This document shows, piece after piece, positions 1-9,700 of a stretch of 60,957 nt of DNA. The stretch's first letter is position 1; every line of letters begins with the position of its first letter. Origin of the DNA: CAZNYN01 sp964422205 (GTDB lineage: Bacteria; Synergistota; Synergistia; Synergistales; Synergistaceae); the NCBI GenBank assembly GCA_964422205.1, contig CAYRAI010000008.1, forward strand, positions 1 through 60,957, read 5' to 3'. The notes beneath the pieces were generated by a model. It searched no databases. It worked only from the letters and a program-made list of their open reading frames with translations, and was not told the origin of the DNA. The position numbers were made by a program, and so were the translations under genes.

Positions 1-67
1 TTTCTTCGTTCACAGTATTGCCTACAACTGCGAAAACATTTTGTTCCATTACTTCCTTAAGATCCAT
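1..67 (-). CDS. 5' end of a gene cut by the window edge, possibly a CoA-binding domain protein
   Basis: Only the first 22 codons are present; the gene runs leftward out of the window. An AAGGAG ribosome site lies 8 bases before the ATG. The peptide begins MDLKEVMEQNVFAVVGNTVN. The VFAVVGNT stretch resembles the first beta strand and glycine turn of a Rossmann fold, as in the small CoA-binding domain proteins. That assignment rests on very little sequence and is tentative. The start itself is well supported by the ribosome site. Confidence 0.45.
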   Translation of the reverse strand, partial: MDLKEVMEQNVFAVVGNTVNEE

Positions 68-231
68 ATCTATCACTCCTTTTGCAGCATATATCAGTGC
101 TTCCGGACAATAATACAACATGTGCATAAAAATTATCATGAATATATGCCGAATCTTTTTTCAGTCTTAATACAAATTATAAACGCAAAAAACATCATCG
201 TTTTACATTGTCATCAGATTCACACTAAACA

Positions 232-262
232 GGGGATATCCTCAAAACTCTCGGATATCCCC
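232..262 (-). terminator. Inverted repeat between genes, possible weak terminator
   Basis: A 10-bp perfect inverted repeat (GGGGATATCC / GGATATCCCC) encloses an 11-base loop. It sits downstream of the Synerg-CTERM gene that ends at 341, so it could end that transcript, but there is no T-run after the stem on either strand. The rest of the 68-340 gap is AT-rich with nothing recognisable. Confidence 0.3.
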
Positions 263-340
263 GCGATATCAGCATTGCATCTTTATCCTAAACTTTTTTG
301 ACCTGCGCGGAAGGGTTTTGCCTCCGCCGCATAGCAATAC

Positions 341-2383
341 TTATTTTGACGTGCCCTGCTTTTTTCTCCTGACAACTACCGGTACAACAGCCGCCAATGC
401 CAGTGCGGCAAATCCAGCCGAGCAGCCGCCTGAGCTTCCGCCGGGAGCTTCCTTGCTTTTGCTCTTTGTTTCTGCTATGGCAATCGAACCGCAGACTTCG
501 CCGTTCGCTTTGCCGTCTAGGTCAAAACTGCCTCCGTCCTTTATGAATGCGCAGAGAGTGTAGGTGTCAGTCGGCACTATTGTACCTGTGAAAATTTTCC
601 CGTCTTTTAGCAGCACAGCGTACTCGTCTTTATAGTCCGCCGAAGTGGCTGCGATCTTAAAGAGTTCGCCTTTCGAACCGGCAAGTATATTGACCACCTT
701 GAGGGCATCCGGGCTTTTGGCGCGGAGCTTGTCGCCGGATATTTCAAAAGCGAAGGTAGCAATGTCGCCGCTTTTTGTGATATCAACTGAGCATATCGGT
801 GCCGTGGCTATCCATGACACTTCCTCGTCATTGCTTGTGCCGGAGATGGCATCTTGGGCGGCTGCCTTGGCATATTCATCGGTCGGAACAAGCATTCCGC
901 TATTATCTTCCGCTTTCATGTCGCCCGAACTGATACCTATACTTTCGGCTATTTTCCCTTTGTTGTCGCCTGACATAGGGGATACTGCGACAGACTCAAC
1001 GTCGGTAATGGCCGTCAGTGCGGGATTGAGCGCCTTAAAGCCCCCGTCAGATACAGGGGAAGGCGTTGTACCCGTTACTTTTACAAACGTCATAAGGGGA
1101 GGAATGGAGTCTAATCCTATTTTAAGCACATTTACGGCAGCCGAGCCGAACTTCGTGGCGGTAAGAGACAAGCTTGTCATGACGGCGTAGTTTCCCCCAG
1201 CCGCGCCGGTTACCTTCGTGTTGCTATAAGTGTCCGGAGAAGCGGTCAAGCCTGCAGCAGGAAGTGTCTCACCATTCCATGCGCTGATTGCGTCGGCCCT
1301 CATTCCGGGCCATGAACGGAAGATGAGTGAGCTCTCACCCGCTGCCAGGCTGCGGCTCGCAGCAGGGTCAATCGTGTATGCCGTAACAACGTTTGCCGCT
1401 TTGTCGAAAGATGCTATATCAACGCTGGCCGGTTTATCGTCACTGCCTATGCCCTTCGCAGCAATCCCGTCCAGCCAGCCGCAGTTCTTAACCGCTCCTG
1501 CGTTATATCCGACAACGCCGCCTATGTATTTGTCTCCACTGATATTGCATGTTGCCGCGCAGTTTTCAACTGTAGAGAGGTAATTGCATCCGACGATACC
1601 GCCTGCGAAGCTGTCCTTGGCGTCGGTATTTTCTGCGGTAACATCGCCCGACGCGGCGCAGTTAGTAACCTTAGCAGATACACCATTATCAGATGCAACA
1701 TTCCAGCCAACGATGCCGCCTGCGAAAATACCGTTTGCTCCTTTGGCAGTAACATCTGCTGTCGACGAGCAGTTCACCACCGTACCTCCCTCGTTATAGC
1801 CGACCACAGCACCGACCGGAGCCTCCACACGGTCATAGCCATCTTGTTTATTAGCTGTGGCAGTTACGCGCCCTATCGCAGCACAGTTCGTCACTTTTCC
1901 TTGTAGATTCTTTCCTACGACAATACCTACTTGACTTATGCCTTGGTATACTACACTCACATCTCCCGACACTATGAGGTTCTTGACCTCGGCACTTGTT
2001 GCTACTGATATACCGTCTGGATTTCCCAGCCTACCTATAAAACCTATTTCGCCGATCCCAACAGAGTTGCTATGGTCTTTAATATATAGCCCAGTCACAG
2101 AATAGCCCTGCCCGTCAAAAATCCCCTGAAAAGGCCTAAGATTCTTACCTATCGGCGTCCACTTGCTGCTTTCGCTTCCTTCAAGGTCAATATCCGCAGT
2201 GAGCTTCGCGTTGTAGCTCGCACATCCGACATTGACGCTGTCCCTAAACCATTCCAGCTCGGCCTTCGTCCCTATCATGTAATAGTCACCCGACTTCTCA
2301 GGCTCCGCTGCACACGCGCAAAGCGGTATTGCCAGAGTAAACACCATTATTATCAATAAAGCCTTCCAAAGTCTTGCTTTCAT
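341..2383 (-). CDS. Synerg-CTERM surface protein with GLUG-like repeats
   Basis: A 680-residue exported protein. The chosen ATG has GGGGAGGA 7 bases upstream; a longer reading frame starting 15 codons earlier lacks such a site. Residues 1-25 form a signal peptide. The middle (about 95-300) carries repeats built around GGIVG/GGVVGYN and VxNC motifs, typical of GLUG-type beta-solenoid repeats in bacterial surface proteins. A separate domain follows (about 480-640), related to the one in the protein ending at 2864. The C-terminus from about residue 652 is the sorting signal: GGCSAGF, a hydrophobic run, then RRKKQ. By family analogy the tail is processed for surface anchoring. The ligand is unknown. 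It may be transcribed with the upstream paralogue or from its own leader (see 2640-2760). Confidence 0.85.
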   Translation of the reverse strand: MKARLWKALLIIMVFTLAIPLCACAAEPEKSGDYYMIGTKAELEWFRDSVNVGCASYNAKLTADIDLEGSESSKWTPIGKNLRPFQGIFDGQGYSVTGLYIKDHSNSVGIGEIGFIGRLGNPDGISVATSAEVKNLIVSGDVSVVYQGISQVGIVVGKNLQGKVTNCAAIGRVTATANKQDGYDRVEAPVGAVVGYNEGGTVVNCSSTADVTAKGANGIFAGGIVGWNVASDNGVSAKVTNCAASGDVTAENTDAKDSFAGGIVGCNYLSTVENCAATCNISGDKYIGGVVGYNAGAVKNCGWLDGIAAKGIGSDDKPASVDIASFDKAANVVTAYTIDPAASRSLAAGESSLIFRSWPGMRADAISAWNGETLPAAGLTASPDTYSNTKVTGAAGGNYAVMTSLSLTATKFGSAAVNVLKIGLDSIPPLMTFVKVTGTTPSPVSDGGFKALNPALTAITDVESVAVSPMSGDNKGKIAESIGISSGDMKAEDNSGMLVPTDEYAKAAAQDAISGTSNDEEVSWIATAPICSVDITKSGDIATFAFEISGDKLRAKSPDALKVVNILAGSKGELFKIAATSADYKDEYAVLLKDGKIFTGTIVPTDTYTLCAFIKDGGSFDLDGKANGEVCGSIAIAETKSKSKEAPGGSSGGCSAGFAALALAAVVPVVVRRKKQGTSK

Positions 2384-2639
2384 CCTGTATTCCTCCCCTT
2401 TGTCAGTGAATGAAATCCAACAGCGCAAAAGCCGATGCGCCCGCCGCGTCTTATATCCGCAACCACCTCCGGAAGTTTATGACTGCCGTAAAAAACGTAT
2501 TGCCGCCACATCCGGCACGGAGTCACTATTGATAATTGTATTTATCTATGACGCCGCCGCGGATATGAAGAAAGTATTTTTCGGTTGCACTTCTCCTCTC
2601 CGCAAACCGGCGACGTAATTTTCTGCCGTAATAAACTTA

Positions 2640-2760
2640 GCAAAAAAAACGCACACGTAACCTAACCGAAAGGACAGACTTGCAAAAAAGCATCCTATCC
2701 GAAAGGATAGGATGCCCGAATGCGCACTACAAGCGCGTTTGTGAAGTGTCTTAATTATTT
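2640..2760 (-). repeat. Hairpin leader module, copy 1, upstream of the surface-protein gene starting at 2383
   Basis: This stretch aligns with 5110-5240. On the minus strand both share CACAAAC, then GCGCATTC, then a strong GC-rich hairpin followed by a T-run, then a second imperfect hairpin around AGGTTRC. Both are followed by a ribosome-site-like segment and a Synerg-CTERM gene. In this copy the following short reading frame has decayed (in-frame stops). The gap 2384-2863 contains no other gene I can support. Confidence 0.5.
2684..2715 (-). terminator. Strong hairpin plus T-run (terminator or attenuator)
   Basis: A perfect 11-bp stem (GCATCCTATCC / GGATAGGATGC) closes a GAAA tetraloop, and on the minus strand six Ts follow. 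It lies downstream of the gene ending at 2864 and upstream of the one starting at 2383. A homologous module precedes a second surface-protein gene, so it may be an attenuator of the downstream gene rather than only a terminator. Confidence 0.75.
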
Positions 2761-2863
2761 TAACAAAGTGCCTTTTTTATGAGAATTTTACAATTAGTTC
2801 CTCGTTTCATATTGTGCGACTTTTGATATCTAAGAATTATACTCTTATCCAATGCTGGTTATC

Positions 2864-4786
2864 TTACTTATTGCGCTTTCTCCTGACAACTATCGGAACT
2901 ATAGCCAGCAGAGCTATAGCGGCAAATCCTGCCGAGCAGCCGCCTGAGCTTCCGCTGTCAGGTGATTTTGTTGATGTTTTGACTATCGCCGCAGGGTCTA
3001 AGATGCTTTCTACTGTCGGGTCAAGGTCGTATTCACCGTTGTCTTTGATGAACATTGTTACTTTGTAAACATCGGCTGTGAATGCTGCGGCCTTGTCTGC
3101 TATTTTGTTGTCGCCTGAGGTCTGGATTGTGAAGTAGCCGTCTTTGAGGAAATCTTCGGCTTTGTCGCTGTATTTGAAGCTTAGTGTTGAGGCCTTGCCC
3201 TTTATCTTCAGCAATTTGACTTCCTGCGGTGTCTTCGCCAGAAGGTCTGATGACTTTACGCTGAAGGAACATGCGACGATATCGGCGCTGGGATTCGTTT
3301 TAACAGCTGTGAATATAGGCAGCATGTAGGCATCTGAGTAATCTCCGCCCGCCGTAACGACTACGCTCTTCTTTAAGACGACCTGTCCGCTTGCGTCCGT
3401 GTCAAGGTCTGACGATTTGATATCCGTGCTTACAAGTTTTGTTTCAACTGCCGTTATGTCCATAGAGACAGCAGGAGCCACTGATTCTACGTCCTTTGAT
3501 ATTACGTTATTGACATCACCTTCAAAGACGGGCTTCACAGGCTCTGCAGGGGTTTCCTTCTCCGCGCCTGCCACGAGCTCCATGTTCTCCCAACGGGCGT
3601 TTGTTCCTACTATTGTGGGCTTGTGGCTGCCCTTCACAAGTGTCAATATTACTGTTCCGTTTGCGAACTCGCCTTCTGCCTTGACAGATTTGACATCACT
3701 GCTGAGAGCTTTGGTGAATGTTAGCCCGCTTGTGCCTTTGAATATTATGACGTCAAAATCTGCAATACCCGCACTGACACTGCCGCTTCCCGTGTTGTCA
3801 AATACAAGGCTCTTCGTTCCCTTGACATCGACTGTGCATGATGTGCGCTCCGTAGTTGACATATTGAGACCGCCGCCGATCAGCGAGCTTACCGTGCCTA
3901 TCGCCTTGAGGCCGGCTGTGCCCTGTATTGTGATTACAGTGTCGCCGCTGATATCAGCGTGTGATCCATTACCGTTAAAACCAACCCTGCCGCCTCCATA
4001 TACGGCGTTGATATTCTCAAGCGTTCCGCCTGCTATCGTAATGCCGGTACTGCCGCCAACACTGGCAGTACAATGATCTTCTGCTATGCCGCCGCCAAAA
4101 ATGTTCCTTGGCTCATTTTGATTTCCGACAGTAACATTCCCTGAAATCTCTATTCTCGTATTACCTTCAACATTAGCATGACCGTAGTTATCTGCTCTCC
4201 CGCCGCCAGCTATTGCAAAATGTGGACCTCCCTTTACATTCCCTTGCGTTAATAGAATGGAAGTATTGCCTCTTACTGTTGATTCTGCATACATATCAAC
4301 AAATCCATAGGAATGCCCGCCGCCGTAGATCAAGCCTGCCGCTGCATATGGATTTTGCATCGCAATATTTGTGTTGCCGACAACGGTATGTACCCCTTTA
4401 GCCGCTGCATATCCGCCGCCATACACCTCACACCAAGAATACGAACCCCCTTTATACCCATATGCAAAGAACAACTGAGTATCACCACTTACAGAAGCAG
4501 TCGATGGCTGCGCATTATCGGGGTTGTCTCCTAAACTTGCCTTGCCGCCGCCAAATACATTACTTATAGGTATAGCATTATCGACAGTCAGACGGGTTGA
4601 CTGTACTGCGCCATTCAAGCTTCCGCCGTAAACAGTATCCATACTTGCCGCACCTATGGAAGTTATTGTTTTTTCACTCCCGCCTGCGAATTTCTCCTCG
4701 TTCTCCGCAAACACCGTTGTGCAGAAGAGCGCGAGCATGATAACCGCCGCCAGTGCCGCCCATTTCATTGTTGATTTGTTTTTCAT
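2864..4786 (-). CDS. Synerg-CTERM surface protein with glycine-rich GGG repeats
   Basis: A 640-residue exported protein with an AAGGAGG ribosome site 8 bases before the ATG. Residues 1-27 are a signal peptide ending VFA. From about 45 to 300 the protein repeats a unit of roughly 40-50 residues centred on (V/I)(F/Y)GGG, as in VFGGG, VYGGG, IYGGG and IFGGG, alternating with short GNT strands. This is the look of a right-handed beta-helix or adhesin stalk. The region about 470-600 is related to the pre-sorting domain of the neighbour ending at 341 (shared FIKD and YDLD/FDLD motifs). The tail from about 615 is GGCSAGF, a hydrophobic segment and RRKRNK. A surface role is inferred from architecture; no enzymatic domain is visible. 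Confidence 0.85.
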   Translation of the reverse strand: MKNKSTMKWAALAAVIMLALFCTTVFAENEEKFAGGSEKTITSIGAASMDTVYGGSLNGAVQSTRLTVDNAIPISNVFGGGKASLGDNPDNAQPSTASVSGDTQLFFAYGYKGGSYSWCEVYGGGYAAAKGVHTVVGNTNIAMQNPYAAAGLIYGGGHSYGFVDMYAESTVRGNTSILLTQGNVKGGPHFAIAGGGRADNYGHANVEGNTRIEISGNVTVGNQNEPRNIFGGGIAEDHCTASVGGSTGITIAGGTLENINAVYGGGRVGFNGNGSHADISGDTVITIQGTAGLKAIGTVSSLIGGGLNMSTTERTSCTVDVKGTKSLVFDNTGSGSVSAGIADFDVIIFKGTSGLTFTKALSSDVKSVKAEGEFANGTVILTLVKGSHKPTIVGTNARWENMELVAGAEKETPAEPVKPVFEGDVNNVISKDVESVAPAVSMDITAVETKLVSTDIKSSDLDTDASGQVVLKKSVVVTAGGDYSDAYMLPIFTAVKTNPSADIVACSFSVKSSDLLAKTPQEVKLLKIKGKASTLSFKYSDKAEDFLKDGYFTIQTSGDNKIADKAAAFTADVYKVTMFIKDNGEYDLDPTVESILDPAAIVKTSTKSPDSGSSGGCSAGFAAIALLAIVPIVVRRKRNK

Positions 4787-4878
4787 TTTGTTACCTCCTT
4801 TTATATTTTGTTATGTTCATGCCGAGATAATTAAAAAGCCGTTTTACGCCGCGTTTGCCGTAAATCTCAGAAATATTA

Positions 4879-5058
4879 TTACGGCCCTGTACACCACCTC
4901 CATAACATAACAGCTGCTGCCGCCAATGTCTCCGCAACAACCCTGCAGGCTTGCAGGAAACCGTTGTCCGCAGCAACCTTTGTGTACGATGCCGCCGCCG
5001 GCATCGGAGAGAGGGTGAGCAATAAGAATGTTATGAAAAATGAGAAGCCTTTTTTCAT
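4879..5058 (-). CDS. Small signal-peptide ORF, possible remnant
   Basis: A 59-residue frame starts MKKGFSFFITFLLLTLSPMP and has a convincing ribosome site (GGAAGGAGG) and signal peptide to about residue 24 (AAA). The remaining 35 residues resemble no domain I know and end without a sorting signal. It is preceded by the hairpin leader and followed by the gene starting at 4786. It may be a genuine small secreted protein, or the 5' end of a surface protein destroyed by a frameshift; the equivalent place upstream of 2383 is visibly decayed. Confidence 0.45.
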   Translation of the reverse strand: MKKGFSFFITFLLLTLSPMPAAASYTKVAADNGFLQACRVVAETLAAAAVMLWRWCTGP

Positions 5059-5109
5059 GCTTTGCCTCCTTCCGACAGACCTGCGCTATTCTGTGCTGAT
5101 ATGATGAAG

Positions 5110-5240
5110 ATAGCAAAACAAAATGGGGATGCAACCTGCCCAAAGGGACGGTTTTGAATAAAAAACGCCCCTGTCCTTTTGGACAGGGGCTCTGAATGCG
5201 CTTTCTGACTGTGTTTGTGAGAGCAGTCTAGTTTTTTGTA
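5110..5240 (-). repeat. Hairpin leader module, copy 2, upstream of surface-protein genes
   Basis: Homologous to 2640-2760. On the minus strand it holds CACAAAC, GCGCATTC, the hairpin at 5160-5190 and a second imperfect stem AACCGTCCC/GGGCAGGTT. The genes on the far side of the two copies differ (luxR-type here, a surface protein there), so the module travels with the gene downstream of it. Confidence 0.5.
5160..5190 (-). terminator. Hairpin plus T-run after the LuxR-type gene
   Basis: A perfect 10-bp stem (GCCCCTGTCC / GGACAGGGGC) closes a four-base loop and is followed on the minus strand by GTTTTTTATT. It would end the transcript of the LuxR-type gene (stop at 5253) or act as an attenuator for the small ORF starting at 5058. 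Confidence 0.8.
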
Positions 5241-5252
5241 TTAAAATATTTT

Positions 5253-6647
5253 TTACAATAATTTGACAATAAGTTCAGTCCGTGAATTTACGCCGCATTT
5301 TTTATAGATATTATTGATGTGGAATTTTACCGTGCTTTCGCTGAGGTGTAGCTCTTCACCAATCTCTTTGTTTTTCTTTCCCGAAAGCAGAAGGGGCAGC
5401 AGCTCACGCTCTCTCTCCGTCAGTGTTGCCGTGAGGTCTTCGTATTCCGCCGTCATACCACAGGTCGGCATACGAAAGTATGTGAGGAGGAAAGAGTGTT
5501 CACCAAGCAATGCAAGCAGTCTGCCGTTGAGAATGGGAAGGATGGCTATTGTGACGCAGACCACGGCAAGGGCTGCAAGCGGTGTCGCGTGTTCTGATAC
5601 TCCGAGCGAGGTCATAGCCGCTCCCAGAAGCCCTCCTGCGAGAACTCCCAGAACATTAGCCGCCAGGCAGAAGCCGAACACGCGAGCGGGATTTTTTGCA
5701 AAGTCAAGGATGGATGCCGCAAGGCTCCACCAAAAGAGGTCGAATATACCGCACGCCCCGAGCATGAGGGTATCTACCAGAAGGTAGCCTGCCGCGCCGC
5801 GCCCTATGAACATGAAGAGTGCAAAGGCGAGCACAATCATAGCCATTCCGAGATAGAGCGTCCATGAACGGCGGAATCCTCGGGGCGGGCGGCGCAGAAT
5901 AGCAAGAGCCGCGATATAGGGCAAAGCCCAATACCAGCTTACAAGCCACCCAAGGTGAGCAAAGGCTGGGTTTAAGACCTGGTACATTAGTCCTGAATCT
6001 ATTGTTATTATGAATACAAATAGGCAAAGAAGCATCAGAGGGCGAGTAAGGGGAGGACTGTCAGCACTCATCTGCCTCTCTGCTGTCGGCATCGGAAGAA
6101 TTGATAATAATGCGGGAACAAGAGCGGCAGCTACAGATAGGGCAAGTCCCGTTTTGGCTGAAATGTGAACTGCCGCAACGTTGAAAGCAATCATGAGCAA
6201 ATTTGAGAAGATAAGAGTGTCGGCACAGACAAATAACCTTTCGTCGGCAGGCACATTGTCCCTTATAGTAAACCCCCATGACGCAACGACAATACCTGCA
6301 ATGAAAGCAGCCATTGTTATACATGGCAGCCATAGGGCGGAAGGAGCAAAGAAGAACGGCAGTGTGAGTATTGCCGAGAGCAGGCAGAGAAGAGGCTGAG
6401 CCCTCCGCGCTGCGGCAGAAGTGCGGATAAATAAGCAGCCGCCAGCAAGACCGAGAAAGTGAGCGCCCACAGAGGGAAATAACAATATGTTGACCTCATA
6501 AGCATAAAAATCGGCGATGCTGTATAGTACGTGACCTTCAAACAGAAAGGCCAACAAGTAAGCAAAGAACGACGAATACGCCGCAATCCTGCAATACCTC
6601 CAAGGTCTGCATTCTCCGCAGTCAGATGGCTGTGTACTGCAATTCAT
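5253..6647 (-). CDS. LuxR-type regulator with a multi-pass membrane sensor domain
   Basis: A 464-residue protein. Residues about 20-395 contain roughly twelve hydrophobic segments, laid out like a major-facilitator-type bundle. The C-terminal 56 residues (409-464) are a LuxR/GerE helix-turn-helix: LTERERELLPLLLSGKKNKE leads into the recognition helix LSESTVKFHI and ends NSRTELIVKLL. Proteins with this arrangement are known as membrane LuxR regulators in gut Actinobacteria and Synergistota. They presumably sense a ligand at the membrane while holding the DNA-binding domain in the cytoplasm. AAGGAG lies 11 bases before the ATG, and TTGTAC-N18-TAAAAT in the upstream gap is a plausible promoter. 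The genes just downstream encode surface proteins, so these are candidate targets, but this is inference. Confidence 0.88.
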   Translation of the reverse strand: MNCSTQPSDCGECRPWRYCRIAAYSSFFAYLLAFLFEGHVLYSIADFYAYEVNILLFPSVGAHFLGLAGGCLFIRTSAAARRAQPLLCLLSAILTLPFFFAPSALWLPCITMAAFIAGIVVASWGFTIRDNVPADERLFVCADTLIFSNLLMIAFNVAAVHISAKTGLALSVAAALVPALLSILPMPTAERQMSADSPPLTRPLMLLCLFVFIITIDSGLMYQVLNPAFAHLGWLVSWYWALPYIAALAILRRPPRGFRRSWTLYLGMAMIVLAFALFMFIGRGAAGYLLVDTLMLGACGIFDLFWWSLAASILDFAKNPARVFGFCLAANVLGVLAGGLLGAAMTSLGVSEHATPLAALAVVCVTIAILPILNGRLLALLGEHSFLLTYFRMPTCGMTAEYEDLTATLTERERELLPLLLSGKKNKEIGEELHLSESTVKFHINNIYKKCGVNSRTELIVKLL

Positions 6648-6739
6648 GGCGGTTTCATCTCCTTACCTCATCTATCTTTACCATTTTAACAGAAAAGACA
6701 AAAAATGTACAAAATGGTATATAAATGAATTTCGAGAGA

Positions 6740-9700
6740 TCATATGCAAAATCTCTTTTTTATTGACTCGGCTCTGTGCATGTTTCCTATTTCTTTACAC
6801 ATGGACGCGGCTTCTTTGGCATATTCTTTTGAGCTTTTTATAAGTACCGTGTCAAATTCTTTGGGAAGCAGGTCTTTTTCTTTCATTTCCGCAAGGTGCG
6901 CCTTTGCCATTAAGTGAACTGAACGCCATGACCTCTTCTTTATTGAGCTTATGAGTTCACTTATTTCTATTGAGCGCAGAGCATCAAAATAGCGTCCCTC
7001 CCTTGCTTCTTCGATGCTTTTTAAGCTGTATAAGGCTGAGCCGCATATGCCTCCCCTGCACTTTTCAAAGAGTTCTGCTCCGATTTTTATGTGTCGCTGC
7101 ATCAGTTCTCTATCTCCCATGTCAAAAGCAAGGTTTGCCATCTGTGCATGAAAGTGGCTGCAGCTCCAGAAAAATCCTCCTGATTCACACTCGTCTATGC
7201 ACTGTTCAAATATTTCTTTAGCTGCGGCAAAATCTCCGCGCCAATGGTGATTTTCACCTATGTAGCATTTTGCGGCAAGGAGGCTTATGGTGTAGGGTCT
7301 GTTTACGAGAGCCAGATCTTTAAATATTTCGGCTGAACGAGCCAAGACAGCATTGGACTTGGCAAACTCTCCCTTTATCTGAAATGCTACTCCTATAAAC
7401 CGCAGAGCCAGTCCCACAAATATTTCTCTCTTCTCCCTGTGAGCAAGAACAAGCATCTCTCGTGCGCAGCGCAGCAGAGCGTCACCGTTGTCCGTCTGAA
7501 GATATTCGTGCCCCATGTGCTGCAGGCAGTGAATGTATGTCTCATGAAAACCGTGCTCTTTCGCGATTTGCAGAGAGTTGTTTATAAACACCCGTCCTTC
7601 CCTGTATTCACCTATGCTTATCAGACACGCGCCTCTGAGTTCAAGGTAGGTTGCTTCCATTTGATAGACATCTCTGTCAGAGTCAAACCTGCGGTTTATC
7701 GTGTCCAGCAGGGAGCGCATCTCGTCCATCTTTTTTTCTGTGTCCGAGCTGCTGCTGAATGGGAGCTTGCACGACAGAAGAACTTCGTCTCCTACAAGGG
7801 GGAAGAGATCATGGTTTAATATTATCTCAAATATCATCTCACGCAGATGCTGCTGCATTACCTTTTGCGGAAGGTCGGCATTTGTGTAGTGGTAGCATAT
7901 CATGGAGCTTAAAGCCGGGTTCCATGTGTGGGGAGAGTAGAATTTGCCGAGAGCCTCTGCGGCTTTCTTGTTGTACTCTCTCTTTTTGAAACCTGGGATT
8001 GTCTTGTAGACGCACTCTCTGACTTTCGAGTGCATGAAGTCTACAGAAATTCCTCCGTCAATATTCTCCGTTTCTTTTATAAGCTGCTTCTGCAGAAGTT
8101 CTTCCGCTATCGTGCCTACAAAGTCCTCATCTATGTTCATTATGTTTCTTATCGTCGAGACTTCCGCTCCGTTTGTGAAAACAGAGAGTATACGCATAAA
8201 TTCTCTGTGGCTTTCAGGAATTTCGCCGAACCGAGCCAGTATGAGAGCGCCCAGTCCGCCCTTAATATGCTCCATCTCCGCATTCTCGCGCAGAGCTCGT
8301 ATTAGCTCCACAACAAGGAGAGGAAGTCCTTCGCTCTCTTTAAATACATAGTCGTTCTCTCTCTGCTCCAACTGCTTAGTGTCGAGGAACTTTCGGCAGA
8401 ACGACGATGTCTCAGCTTCGTCAAAAGGGCGCAGATGAATGTCTGTAAATCTCAGAGCGCCGGAATTCTCAAGTCGGCGCAGCATGGAGAGGGCATATTC
8501 CCTCTTTTCCGGTCTTGTCGTAATAAATACTATAGAAGGAGCTATATCCATAGTGAGATACGCTTCAAGCAGGTGCAGAGACTGTGGATCAAACCATTGG
8601 AGGTCTTCCGCTGTTATTACGGGCCTCTTTCCAGACGAGGTAAGGAGTATTAACTGAATTATTGACTGAGCTATTACATCTGGAGTTACTTCCGCCATCT
8701 TCATAAAGTCAGCGTTGTAGCTCAGACGAGTATTCGCCATGAAGTTAGGAAAGACTCCGCTGAGAACGGGAATGTGTCCTTCCGCTTCGGCAAGATTTTT
8801 CTCCGAACATACTGAGCCGAGTTTTGCGACGAGGCTGTTCCATGCCGAATAGGGATAGTCGTGCCCCGCTTCATAGGACATTGTGGAGAATACAGGTCCC
8901 GTCTCGGAAGAGATGACAGATATGAGTCTGTTGACAAAAGAGGTCTTGCCTATGCCAGGCTCTCCGTCTATGAGAAAAACTACATTCTTGGGGTCATTCT
9001 TAGCAATATTGCTTATTACTTTGCTCTGTTCGCATTCTCTGCCGAAAAAATATGACTCAGGAGTATCCGAACTCTTCTCCTGTCCGCTGTATGAGACAAG
9101 CATCTTGTTGAAGAGCTCTTCCGCTCTTTTCGACGGAGCAAGGTTAAGTTCCCTGCTTAATTTTGCCTTGTAGTCCAGGAACACGGAGCGCCCCTTTGTT
9201 ATACTGCCGCATGAAAAATATATCTCCATAAGCTCAAGCACAGAGTCCTCGTCAAAAGGCTCTATTTTGAGCAGAAGCTTCATGGCGGATGTCAGAGACT
9301 CTCTGTCCTCCGCGTCATAGTAGAGCGATATTTTATTTTTTAGCAGTTCGGATATTATATTTTTAATCTCAGTTTGGGAAGAATCAAGCCATTCGCCAAA
9401 CTCTTGGCAGTTTGGCAGTTCAAAATCTTTTAAAAACTCATATGAAACGGACAGATATCCCAGGTCTGCTCCATCAAGCTTATTCAAGTCACATTCAAAA
9501 GCTCCCAGCGAGACAGTGCGCCTGTCGGATTTTATGAAGCCTTTGGGCATGCGGCCGCGCAAAAAATAAAGGGCATTGCGGAGGTTATTATTGGCGGACT
9601 CTTCATCCTTATCTCCCCAGAGAAGGGATGCCAGTTTTTCTCTCGGGACACTTCCCTCTTTTGCAAGATAGTACAAAAGTGCCTCAGTCTTTTTCAGAGA

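Noticed and set aside
3399..4076. A 225-codon open frame on the plus strand opposite the surface-protein gene
   Set aside because: It mirrors the repeat-rich codons of the opposite gene, has no ribosome site and no recognisable domain.
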